DNA of 64,000 bases from Azolla caroliniana (Eukaryota > Polypodiophyta). The translations under genes were made by a program, and so were the position numbers. Positions 30,041 through 41,414 of the stretch are shown piece by piece. The stretch covers positions 21,080,001 through 21,144,000 of the forward strand of contig JBHGNT010000013.1 of assembly GCA_043228905.1 (NCBI GenBank). Direction: 5' to 3'. Each line of letters starts with the position of its first letter. The first letter of the stretch is position 1. The notes beneath the pieces are model-generated. The model was not told where the DNA came from. It was given only the letters and a program-made list of their open reading frames with translations, and made no database searches.

Positions 30041-31931
30041 AACTTGGGCGGAGTTCAAAAGGGCTCTTCTCACTGAATACATGCTTGAAGACGCATCGCG
30101 GATGACTCGGCATACGTTAATGAATTGGATCGAGAAGAAAGGGAAGAATTTGTGTGCATCGGGAATTTATGCCAAATTCGACTATAAGTACAACCGACAT
30201 CCGAGTGTCGAGCAACGAGTTCTCGACGGAGATAAAGTCTTACTATTCCTAAAGGCAATGGATGCGAAAGATCGGCGAGAATTGGGCAGTTTCTTGGAGG
30301 ACAAAACACAACCAAATGGCTTGGTAGCGGACTGGGCGGCGGTGAAGAAGGCTTGCAGCCGTTTTGATAAGCGGCGACAATGGCAAGAGGAAGCTGAGGT
30401 CGAGAATCCACAATTGTGGAAGAAGGCACCTACGACGATTGAGCCTAGTAAGCCGATCAACAATTTCGACAAGAAAGCAATGGAGGAGTCTATAATCAAA
30501 GAGCTCTCCAAGAAGGTTGATGCGGTATCGCTAGGCAACTTAGGTCGACGCGGGCCCAAGGGAAAAGAAGCGTATAGATGTGTGTGGTGCGATAGCTTTG
30601 AACACTCACGAAGGGAATGTGCTGACTTGCAAGATGCGATCCGCAAGAATGTCGTCTATTTGGACGGCAACATGATTCACTCGAGCGAGACCCGGAAGCC
30701 ACTACGAGTGAACTTCGGAAAAGGTGGGCTGAAAAAGATTGTAGAAGAAGAAGATGCAAGGCATGTGGAGGCTATGCACTATGCCGCTTCGGCTGGGATA
30801 CGAGTTGGAAAAGAGAATCTTAAAATGATCAAGCCAGGAGCTGGGTTTTGGCCAACGGTCTTCGAGTGTGAAGAAAAAGGCAAAATCAATTCGGAGGATC
30901 TAAAACTTGCTGACCGAAACGTGCGACGAGCAACCGGATGGTTAGATCCAATCGACGAAAACACAAGCTTTGCGGAGGTTGTGTGTGACACCTATGAAGC
31001 CCTTGTCGAAGAGAAGAGGAAGAGAACTGGTGAAGAAGATGGCACATCAAAGCGACCTAACACGAGGAACAGAGGGAAAGAAGGGCCACCCCAACCTATC
31101 CCAAGAAAAGAGATTGGTGAAACAAACATGAAGCCCGGTGGATCGAGCCAACCTGCTCGGATGGAAGTCGAAGAATCAACGAAGAAAGGAAAAGAGCGAG
31201 CGGCACCAACTTACAAGCTAAGGTCGGACATAGAACAAACAACTAACTTGCGGGAGGTCTTTGAGGAGAAGGTTTTAGATAGTCATGTCGACCTTACCTT
31301 GAGAGAGCTACTTGGGATCGCGAAGAAGAAGTTCCATGATACTATCGTGGACCTTATTAAAAGGAAGCGGCAACAATCTGATGAAGAGGAGGTGAAAACA
31401 AGTGCCATAACCATGGCAAGATCAGAAGAGGAGGAAGAAGAAGAAGTAGTGGCGGATAGCCATTACTCGCGGCCTCATTGGGCAAGAGCGACAACAGAGA
31501 CACCGGTGAAGATCGGGGAGAAGAAAGAGACCATGGTCGCTTTGATTGACCATGGCTTAGAGATCAACCTCATGTCGACCGAGTTCTACAAGAACAGAAG
31601 ATGGCCGATTAATACAAACCACGGATGGAAGATTCGAGCGGCGACGAAGGCTACGGAGGACTTGTATGGAGCTTGCCCCAACGTTAAAGTCACGATCGAG
31701 GATGTAGAGATTGATCAACACTTCTTCGTGCAACACTCGGCTTCACATCCCGTCATCCTAGGACAACCATATATAACATCGTCCCGGATGGAGACCAAGG
31801 TGTTCGATAATGGAGCAGCCTTCGCGCGCGTCAAGAGTCTTGATAGTAAAAGATCCGTTCAATTCCTGACGGTGCGAGCTAATCATGAAAGGAACCGAGA
31901 TAGCCTTGGAGGCGAATCCTCGGATTTTTAA
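30041..31931 (+). CDS. gag-pro: G6 Gag-Pro, main part
   Basis: This ~630-codon frame continues Gag from 29426. It contains a CCHC knuckle CVWCDSFEHSRREC, runs into a charged linker and then protease with LIDHGLEINLMS (the clade's D-H-G triplet) and ILGQPYI. Gag and protease are one continuous protein here, showing the ancestral arrangement that G2 has lost. The stop TAA (31929-31931) overlaps the GGATTTT slippery site. No internal stop is seen apart from the solo LTR upstream. Confidence 0.88.
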
Positions 31932-31984
31932 AGCGGACTATTGAAGCATGGGGCACAAATAGTCCGAACAATCATAAGTCCCCA
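31922..31984 (+). promoter_or_regulatory. G6 Pro-Pol -1 ribosomal frameshift signal (predicted)
   Basis: GGATTTT (31922-31928) plus TAA, then a perfect 9-bp stem CGGACTATT (31934-31942) with AATAGTCCG (31958-31966). Loop TGGGG (31949-31953) pairs with CCCCA (31980-31984). Pol is in the -1 frame and open from the site. The Met codon that begins G2 Pol is GTG here (31997), so frameshifting and not internal ATG initiation explains Pol expression. Confidence 0.78.
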
Positions 31985-34503
31985 CAAGGAAGCAAAGTGC
32001 GTGGATTGCAAGGAGAAGCAACATGCGTCACACCTGGCGGCGCATGCAAACTTAGACTACTCAACAAGAAGGAAAAGTGTCAGATACAAGACTTCGAGGA
32101 GGTGCTAAAAGAAGAAAGCATAATCGAAGAAGAAGAATTCGTGTCATATATTCTGGAGGAAGCCTCATTTAACGACACCATCGGCGAAATCGAGGCAGTC
32201 GTGGATTTGAGCTATCCTCACCATCAACATGTGATTTTGGTTAACTCCGTCAACATGTATACTATCATCGATGAATATCATCGAGGCATCTTGATAGAGG
32301 AAGTCGAAGTCAACACAAAATATAAAACCGTGGATAGGAAGATCAAGCCAGTTGTAGTTCCGCTACCGGAAGATAGCTGGCAAAAGATGAAGGAAATTGC
32401 AAAAGATCCAAGCTTAAGGAACCCAAATACAATTGGTCACGTCTTCACTGAAGAGACGAAGGGAAAACTACGAGTTGGAAGGGAGGATTTCCTCCTCCCT
32501 GAAGAGGAGCGGATGTTTCGTGGAATGCTTGAAAGACATGGGAAGGCTTTCGCGTTTTTCCCACAAGAAATCGGGTGTGCTAATCCAAGGACGGTAGAAC
32601 CGATGGTGATCTTCACGGTGCCGCATGTGCCTTGGAATTTGAAACCGATACCGGTTCCGAGAGCACACCTACCAAAGCTGATCGAGCTCTTAAAGGAGAA
32701 GGTGAGGATGGGAATTCTAGAACCGTCGAACGCTCCTTATTCTAATAGGTGGTTCACAGTGCCAAAGAAGCATGGATTGTTGTGATTCATTCAAGATCTT
32801 CAACCCATCAACAAGGTGACAATTCGGAATGCTGGAATCGGTCCGAGTGTGGATAAATTTGCCGAGGCGTTTGCGGGCCGGTCCATCTACTCCATCGGCG
32901 ATCTCTACTCTGGCTACGATCAATTCCAGTTGGCGGTCGACAGTCGTGACATTACAACCATGAGAACTCCAATCGGGTTGGTGCGGATGTGTACCTTACC
33001 TCAAGGCGCAACGAACTCGGTGGCTCATATGGTGAATGCCATGAACAAGGTCTTGAAGGATTGCATCCCGGATATCACGATGCCATTCTTAGATGATATT
33101 CCGATAAAAGGATGTTCGGATGAAGAGAAGGATGAATCAAAAGATAAGGATGGATGTAGAAAGTTCATCATGGATCATATGAAAGATTGCGAGAAGGTGC
33201 TCCAAAGGCTCGAAGATGCGAATTTGACATTTTCGGGAGAAAAATCCGCATTCGGGCAACCGGAGATCCTGGTGGTAGGTCACTTGTGTGGAGCATACGA
33301 TCGGAAGCCTTCGCCATCCAAGGTGAATGCAATCCAAGACATGAAAGAAGAATGTGTAACCTAAACGGAGGTTCGAAGGTTCCTTGGAGCATGCGCGTTT
33401 TATCATATTTGGATTCCACACTACGCCCACATTGCTGAGCCATTATATGGTCTACTAAAGAAGAAGCGGATGTTCGAATGGATGAGTGAGCATACAATCG
33501 CCATCCGAAGGCTGAAGAAATTATTGATGGAGGCACCTGCATTACAGAAAGCGGACTATTCATACGGCAAGCCCATTTTCGTGACTGTGGATACTAGTCC
33601 AATCGGAATTGGATGGGTTATCAACCAAGAAGATGAAGATTGCAACCGATATGCAATTCAGTTTGGCGCGAAAGTGTTAAGTGACAGGCAAAGAAGGTAT
33701 GCCCAAGTGAAGAGGGAGCTATGGGGGATCGTCTCGGCAATCAAATCTGATCGTGATTACCTTATTGGAGCAGAAGTCATAATTGAGACAGATTGCCTAC
33801 CAATTTTGGGTATGATATCTGGTTGTAATACACCGGATATTGCCATGTTGCGTTGGATTGCATATATCAAATCACTCAACCCGGAGATCCGTCATGTAGC
33901 TGGGAAGCGTAATGTCGTTGCAGACATGCTATCACGAGCGAGATACGACGGAGAAGAAGATCGACAGTCTAATGAAGATGATGTTGGCCTGGATTTCTTT
34001 GCAAGTTCCTATGCTCGGGTGTTGATTACTTTCATAGAAGAGGACTACGAAGGCGAATTCGTGGAGATCGGGAAATACTTGAGTTCTCTCCAAAAAGATG
34101 AATCATGGTCGACGGAAGACTTCCATAGAATTCGGAAGAAAGCATACAAGTATTTCCTTAAGGATGGAGCTCTTTGGAAGCATGCAAAAAAGAAGAATGG
34201 GACTCCGATGAGAGTTGTCTGCAAGCTAGAAGACCAACAAAAACTAATGTCCGAATTTCATGATAGTGTTTTTGCAGGCCATCGAGGAATATGGGCTACG
34301 TTTGAAAAGCTTAAGGAGAAATATTGGTGGCCGGGCATCTACAAAGATGTAGCAGCTTATGTGGAAACATGTAAGGAATGTCAGATGTTTTCGAATATTC
34401 GCCATCGAGATGGACTTCATCCGACTTACCCGTTGGCTATGCATTACAAGTGGATGGGACATCGTGATGATGCCAATGGGGCGATGGCAGATGAAGTATC
34501 TTG
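31932..34503 (+). pseudogene. pol: G6 pol, 5' part (RT, RNase H, integrase finger)
   Basis: It is homologous to G2 Pol along its length: RT with FLDD, RNase H (FVTVDTSPIGIGW) and the integrase finger (HDSVFAGHRGIWATF). Two nonsense codons interrupt an otherwise constant frame: TGA at 32783-32785 where G2 has CGA, and TAA at 33362-33364 where G2 has CAA. A 1-nt deletion near 34458 shifts the frame just before the C2 insertion point (34503). It continues at 45626. Confidence 0.9.
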
Positions 34504-35218
34504 TGTTGGAAAAACAGTGCTCGGCCACAACCGAGGGATAGGATCAACTCACTGAAAACAGGAAATACAAAAAAAAATGCACGAGGACAATAGAGAGAGA
34601 AGGTACACTGGATATTTTACGTGGAAAACCCTAAATGGGAAAAACCACGGGAGTCCTCAAACTCCAACTATCACTATGAACAGGGATGTACACTGGTGAA
34701 GCTGCAAGGCAACAACCTTGAGCTCACTGTCTTCGCCACAAGCGGCGGTAATACACAGAGGCAACGACCTCTTCGTCTCTCTCTCTCTCTCTCTCTCTCT
34801 CGGCTGCTCTCACTTCGCATAAAAATGAGCAACACGATAAAACTGTTTGCCCTAAGTCATATTTATACACATATGACTTTCGGGCTATTTACAAATATAG
34901 CCTCAAGGGCTCTTGGCAAACATATTCACAAATATGTCCCCGCATCCGGATCTCTCTCCGGGTACATTCGTCATCCGGCTCCGCAGCCGGGGTCTTCAGC
35001 ATCCGGTTCCGTAACCCGGGTCTTCATCATCCGGAGCCGTATCCGGGTACTCTTCATCCGGCTTCATGCCGGGTACTCTTCATCATCCGGTTCCGTATCC
35101 GGGTACTCTTCATCCGGCTTCATGCCGGGTACTCTTCATCATCCGGTTCCGTAACAGCCTCCGGGCTTGCCGTCATTCATCTCCGGACATCCCATCCGGA
35201 GGGACCGAAATCCCAACA
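34504..35218 (-). repeat. C2 3' LTR
   Basis: 715 bp, TGTTGGAAAAAC...TCCCAACA on the plus strand. It contains a (TC)n run near 34776-34800, a minus-strand TATAAATA near 34857 and CCGGGTACTCTTCATCCGG-type repeats. The PPT lies at 35219-35228. Confidence 0.93.
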
Positions 35219-35228
35219 AACTCCCCCT

Positions 35229-35839
35229 TCACTTCGGCATGGGATGTCTCTCCAACCCGATCCTCTTCCGGCATGCTTCCAGCTTGTCGGGTGTGAGCAC
35301 CTTGGTCAGCATATCCGACCCGTTCTCGTCCGTGTGGATCTTCGTCAGCACGAACTCCTTGTCTTCTATCCTTTCCCGGATCCAGTGATATCTTCGCTGG
35401 ATGTGCTTCGTCCGGGAGTGATAGGCCGCGTTCTTCGCAAGGTGGATGGCACTCTGACTGTCACAGTAGAGTCGGTACTCCTCCTGCCGGATACCGAGCT
35501 CTCTAATGAAGTCCTTCATCCATATTATTTCCTTGCCGGCTTCAACAACCGCCATGTACTCTGCCTCCGTGGTTGACAACGCAACCGTCTTCTGCAACCT
35601 CGACTGCCACGAAACAGCTCCCCCTGCATATGTCATTACATACCCTGATGTAGACCGGCTGGTATCCGCATCAGCCGACATGTCCGAATCGGTAAATCCA
35701 TCGAGTTCGGGCTTACCGGAGCCGAATCGGAGGCCCATGTTCGAAGTGCCCTTTAAGTATCGGAGTATCCATTTGACCGTGTTCCAATGCTCTTTGCCGG
35801 GATCGCTCATGTATCGGCTCACCACTCCGACTGCATATC
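35229..35839 (-). CDS. C2 polyprotein, C-terminal part (RNase H)
   Basis: The last ~200 codons of the C2 polyprotein, ending at 35229. It carries the copia RNase H: DGFTDSDMSADADTSRSTSG, STTEAEYMAV, YCDSQSAIHLAKN and RTKHIQRRYHWIRE. C3 is inserted directly upstream in reading order. The frame joins 41415-44882 exactly when C3 and one duplicate are removed. Confidence 0.93.
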
Positions 35840-36579
35840 TGTTGGGATTTCGGTCCCTCCGGATGGGATGTCCGGAGATGAATGACGGCAAGCCCGGTTC
35901 CGGTTACGGAGCCGGATGATGAAGACCCCGGCTACGGAGCCGGATGATGAAGACCCCGGCTACGGAGCCGGATGATGAAGACCCCGGCTACGGAGCCGGA
36001 TGATGAAGACCCCGGCTACGGAGCCGGATGATGAAGACCCCGGCTACGGAGCCGGATGATGAAGACCCCGGCGAAAGATCCGGATGATGAAGACCCCGGC
36101 GAAAGATCCGGATGCGGAGACATATTTGTGAATATGTTTGCCAAGAGCCCTTGAGGCTATATTTGTAAATAGCCCGAAAGTCATATGTGTATAAATATGA
36201 CTTAGGGCAAACAGTTTAAATGTTGTTGCTCATTTTTCTGTTTTTCCACTTAGTGGGAGCGAAGTGAGAGCAGCCGAGAGAGAGAGAGAGAGATAGAGCG
36301 CGAGAGAGACGAAGAGGTAGACGCCTCTGTGTATTTCCGCCGCCTGTGGCGAGGACAGCGAGCTCAAGGTCGTCGCCTTGCAGCTCGCCATTGTATATTT
36401 CTCTGTGCATAGTTTGGTTTGGAGTCTCGCACTCCCGTGGTTTTTCCCGTATAGGGTTTTCCACGTTAATCCCTGTGTATCGCGTCTTTCTCTGTGTTTC
36501 CTATTTTCTGTTGCATTGATCCGCGATTACTCGGTTGTGGCCGAGAGGTGAAGGTGAATAGAAGGGTCGAATCCCCTCA
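35840..36579 (+). repeat. C3 5' LTR with seven 28-bp repeats
   Basis: 740 bp from TGTTGGGATTTC to CCCCTCA. Seven 28-bp units (35915-36110), each starting GATGATGAAGACCCCGG, then TATAAATA at 36190-36197 and a GA-rich run near 36272. The 3' terminus differs from that of C2 LTRs. Confidence 0.93.
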
Positions 36580-36582
36580 AAC

Positions 36583-36594
36583 TGGTATCAGAGC
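36583..36594 (+). promoter_or_regulatory. C3 primer binding site (initiator tRNA-Met)
   Basis: TGGTATCAGAGC, three bases after the LTR end. Confidence 0.93.
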
Positions 36595-36610
36595 GACGGT
36601 AACACAGAAA

Positions 36611-39600
36611 ATGGAAGGCGGCAGCAGCGGGCAGCCGGGGATGATGGTGCTGAACGCCCAGAATTACGCCGACTGGAAGATCAAGATGGAGGATCTTCTG
36701 ATTGTTCGGGACCTGTACGAACCGATCGACAGGTCGGAAATACCGAAGGGGGTACTTGAGTCGGAGTGGAAGCTCCTGAACCGGAAAGCCGTATCGACGA
36801 TCCGACAATATGTCGATGTAAGCGTCCTACAACATGTGGCAAACGACACCAACGCATATGAGATGTGGAAGAAGCTGTCGGGCCTCTACGAGAGGAAGAA
36901 TGCGTTGAACCGGACCTCCCTGATGAGGAAGATAGTGAACCTCAAGTACCGGGACGGCGAGAGTATGGTGGAACACGTAAGCACGTTCATGGGATTCGTG
37001 AACCAGCTTGCGGCGATCAAGTTCCCGTTGGAGGATGCAATGCAAGCCATCATCCTGATGTGTACATTGCCGGACAGCTGGGAGAACTTGGTGGTGACTC
37101 TCAGCACCTCCTGCACCGAAGATAACTTGTCTCTACAAACGGTAAAGACAAGTATTTTGAACGAAGAAGCGCGTCGGAGAGATAAAGAACCGGTCTCCGA
37201 CTCGAAGGCGCTGCTTACCGAATCGGAACGGGGAAGACAATGGAACCGGAGTCCGCAAAGACGGGAGAAGTCGGGGACCCGGTCGCAGTCAAGAGGAAGG
37301 CCCACATGCTTCCATTGTGGGAAGCCGGGGCACTTCCGGAAGAATTGTCGGCATTACCGAAAGGACAACGGAGCCGACGACACGGATTCGAAGAAGTCAC
37401 CGGAGAGAAACGGTGCATACCGGGGAGCCACGGACCGGAGAGGTCCGGATCGGCGAGGGCAGGACCGGAAAGGAACGACGGCACTCGCGGCAAGTGAAGA
37501 AGAGATAATGCTTATTACCGAAGAGAGGGAGCTGAACCTTGCCGGTGTAGAGATGACCTGGGTGGTCGATTCCGGAGCGTCGTTCCACCTGACCCCGGAG
37601 AAGAAATACTTCTCATCCTACACAGCCGGTGAGCACGGCTGTGTCCGGATGGGAAATGAAGGTACGTGCCGGATAGCCGGCATAGGAGACGTGTGGCTGA
37701 TGACATCAACCGGATGCAAGATGCTGCTGAAGGATGTGCGACACGTTCCGGAGGTCCGATTGAACCTGATCTCGGCCGGGAGGCTAGATGATGAAGGCTA
37801 CACGGGGAGCATCCGGAACGGTGTCATGAAGTTCAGCAAAGGGAGCCTGATAGTGGCTCGGGCCCGGAAAGACAACACTCTGTACCTGATGAATGCCCGG
37901 TTATGTCCGGAAGAGCTGAATGTGGCAGCCGACACTGCCGGTGAGCTGTGGCACAAGAGACTGTGCCACATGAGTGAGAAGGGGATGAAGAGGCTTGCAG
38001 AAGACAACCTCATTCCAGTGAAGCATGTGCACCTGGAGAAGTGCACCGACTGCCTGGCCGGTAAGCAAAACCGGACCTCCTTCCACTCAAGGCCACCGAC
38101 GAGACGTAGCGCACCATTGGAGTTGGTGCACACTGATGTGTGTCAGGTAGAAACGAAGTCACATGGCGGAGCCCAGTACTTCGTGACTTTCATTGATGAC
38201 CACAGCCGGAAGCTGTGGACGGCACCGTTGAAGACAAAGGACCAAGTATTGTCCGTCTTCAAAGAACTCCACGCGAGAGTGGAAAGGGAATCCGGCAAGA
38301 AGCTGAAAGCGATACGAGCGGATAACGGAGGGGAATACCGGGGGCAGTTCCAGGAGTACTGTCGCTCGATGGGAATCCGACTCGAGTTTACTGTGCCGAA
38401 GACGCCGGAACTGAACGGGCTGGCCGAGAGGATGAACCGGACCATAATGGAGAGGGTCCGGAGTATGCTAGCGCATGCGAAATTACCCAAGGGATTTTGG
38501 GCTGAGGCAATGTCGACGGCGACGTATGTGATAAATAGATCACCCTCAGTACCTTTGGACGGAGACACGCCGCAGAAAGTGTGGACCGGTAAGGAAGTGT
38601 CCTACCGGCATCTGAAGGTGTTCGGGTGTCTCGCATACGTGCATGTGGCAAAGGACCGGAGAGGAAAGTTAGATCCAAAGACCCGGCCATGCATATTCCT
38701 CGGTTACGGTGACGACGAGTTCGGCTACCGAGTATGGGACCCGGTCGACAAGAAGATATTCAGGAGTCGAGATATCATCTTCATGGAGGACAAGACACTC
38801 ACCGACTGGGAGTCGGAGAAGAAGATGAAGAGCTCCAAGTCGACCGGTGAGGATCAACTCTACGAAGAGCAGTCCCGACCGGCAAGGGACCGGTTAGCAC
38901 TCGAGGATCCGGCCGAAGACGGTGAAGAAACAGAACCGGCCGAGGAAGATGAAACTGATACCGGAACCGGCCCCGATCCCGAAATGGATTCGGATGAAGA
39001 GGAGACGGAGGAGCCGGTTACCGAAGCTCCGGAACGGAGATATCCTCTAAGAGAGAGAAGGGCCCCCCGGAGATTTCCGGAACCTGAGCACGTGCTGCTA
39101 ACCGACGAGGGGGAGCCGGAGAGCTTTGAAGAAGCAAAGCATGACACCCAGAGCCGCAGGTGTATGAGTGCCATGCAGGACGAGATGGATTCCCTGCATG
39201 AGAACCACACATATGAACTTGTGGAGTTGCCGAAAGGAAAGCGGGCACTTCGAAACAAGTGGGTGTTCAAGCTGAAACCGGGAGATGCCGGAAACCCCCC
39301 GAGATACAAAGCCAGGATCGTGGTGAAGGGGTTCCAGCAGAAGAAGGGCGTCGACTTCGACGAGATATTTGCCCCGGTAGTGAAGATGACCTCCATCCGG
39401 ACGGTGCTGAGCATAGCGGCAAGCATGGACCTCGAGGTAGAACAGATGGACGTGAAGACGGCATTCCTTCACGGTGACCTCGAAGAAGAAATCTACATGC
39501 AGCAACCGGAAGGATTCGAGAAGAAAGGGAAGGAGCACCTGGTATGCCGGTTGAAGAAGAGCCTTTACGGACTGAAGCAGGCTCCCCGGCAATGGTACCG

Positions 39601-40692
39601 GAAGTTCGACTCCTTCATGACCGACGAAGGGTACCACAAAACGAAGTCTGATCACTGCGTGTTTGTGAAGAAGTTCGAAGGAGGAGACTCTCTAATACTC
39701 CTCCTGTACGTGGACGACATGTTGATCGTCGGACGGGACCAGGTCAAGATACGGGTGCTGAAGAAGGCACTTCACCGAGTACCTTCTGCAATGATAGGAC
39801 CTGGGCCCGGCGAGGCAAATACTAGGGATGCACATCATCCGGGACCGGAAGAAGAAGCAGTTGTGGCTGTCACAGGAGAAGTACGTGACAAAAGTGCTTC
39901 AACGGTTCAACATGTCGGAAGCAAGACCGGTCGGGTCAACCCTCCCGGCAAACTGCAAGTTGTCCAGCAAGCAAAGCCCCAAGACAAAGGCTGAGAAGGA
40001 GGACATGATGAAAGTACCATATGCCTCTGCCGTCGGAAGCTTGATGTACGCAATGGTGTGTACAAGACCGGACATAGGATACGCAGTCGGAGTGGTGAGC
40101 CGGTACAGGAGCAATCCCGGCAAAGAGCACTGGAACGCGGTCAAGTGGTATCAACTCCGAGTACCTGAAGGGCACGACAAACGTGTGCCTCCGATTCGGC
40201 TCCGGTAAGCCCGAACTCGACGGCTTTACTGATTCGGATATGTCGGCTGATGCAGATACCAGCCGGTCCACATCAGGGTATGTGATGACGTATGCAGGAG
40301 GAGCTGTTTCGTGGCAGTCGAGGCTGCAGAAGACGGTTGCGTTGTCAACCACGGAGGCGGAGTACATGGCGGCGGTTGAAGCCGGCAAGGAAATAATATG
40401 GATGAAGGACTTCATTAGAGAGCTCGGTATCCAGCAGGAGGAGTACCGACTCTACTGCGATAGTCAGAGTGCCATCCACCTTGCGAAGAACGCGGCCTAC
40501 CATTCCCGGACGAAACACATCCAGCGAAGATATCACTAGATCCGGGAAAGGATAGAAGACAAGGAGTTCGTGCTGACGAAGATCCACACGGACGAGAACG
40601 GGTCGGATATGCTGACCAAGGTGCTCACACCCGACAAGCTGGAAGCATGCCGGAAGAGGGTCGGATTGGAGAGACATCCCATGCCGAAGTGA
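36611..40692 (+). pseudogene. C3 Gag-Pol polyprotein, frameshifted near the 3' end
   Basis: The ATG at 36611 opens a long frame with Gag (NYADWKIKMEDLL), a CCHC knuckle CFHCGKPGHFRKNC at 233-246, protease VVDSGASFH (Asp320), integrase (HTDVCQ, RADNGGEY, NGLAERMNRTI) and RT (YVDD, Tyr1033 to Asp1036). A net 4-base insertion near 39783-39800 shifts the frame. A second cluster of indels near 40145-40175 shifts it again, and TAG at 40537-40539 replaces a Trp codon in RNase H. The aligned C2 copy is intact at all three places. The element therefore cannot make its own RNase H domain. Confidence 0.93.
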
Positions 40693-40702
40693 AGGGGGAG
40701 TT

Positions 40703-41414
40703 TGTTGGGATTTCGGTCCCTCCGGATGGGATGTCCGGAGATGAATGACGGCAAGCCCGGTTCCGGTTACGGAGCCGGATGATGAAGACCCCGGCTACGG
40801 AGCCGGATGATGAAGACCCCGGCTACGGAGCCGGATGATGAAGACCCCGGCTACGGAGCCGGATGATGAAGACCCCGGCTACGGAGCCGGATGATGAAGA
40901 CCCCGGCTACGGAGCCGGATGATGAAGACCCCGGCGAAAGATCCGGATGCGGAGACATATTTGTGAATATGTTTGCCAAGAGCCCTTGAGGCTATATTTG
41001 TAAATAGCCCGAAAGTCATATGTGTATAAATATGACTTAGGGCAAACAGTTTAAATGTTGTTGCTCATTTTTCTGTTTTTCCACTTAGTGGGAGCGAAGT
41101 GAGAGCAGCCGAGAGAGAGAGAGAGAGATAGAGCGCGAGAGAGACGAAGAGGTAGACGCCTCTGTGTATTTCCGCCGCCTGTGGCGAGGACAGCGAGCTC
41201 AAGGTCGTCGCCTTGCAGCTCGCCATTGTATATTTCTCTGTGCATAGTTTGGTTTGGAGTCTCGCACTCCCGTGGTTTTTCCCGTATAGGGTTTTCCACG
41301 TTAATCCCTGTGTATCGCGTCTTTCTCTGTGTTTCCTATTTTCTGCTGCATTGATCCGCGATTACTCGGTTGTGGCCGAGAGGTGAAGGTGAATAGAAGG
41401 GTCGAATCCCCTCA
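40703..41414 (+). repeat. C3 3' LTR with six 28-bp repeats
   Basis: 712 bp, the same as the 5' LTR except for one fewer 28-bp unit (40778-40945) and at least one substitution. The PPT (AAGTGAAGGGGGAG) is directly upstream. TATAAATA is at 41025-41032. Confidence 0.93.

Larger units (their letters stand above)
35840..41414 (+). mobile_element. C3: Ty1/copia element nested in C2
   Basis: 5575 bp with a 5-bp duplication ATATC (35835-35839 and 41415-41419). Its LTRs are nearly identical but differ by one 28-bp repeat unit (7 against 6). Its polyprotein is very similar to C2, but the RT/RNase H end carries two frameshifts and a nonsense codon. This is the innermost, hence youngest, layer of the deepest nest. 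Confidence 0.95.

Noticed and set aside
35915-36110. CRISPR-like array of regular 28-bp units
   Set aside because: There are no unique spacers; it is a head-to-tail minisatellite inside a copia LTR.
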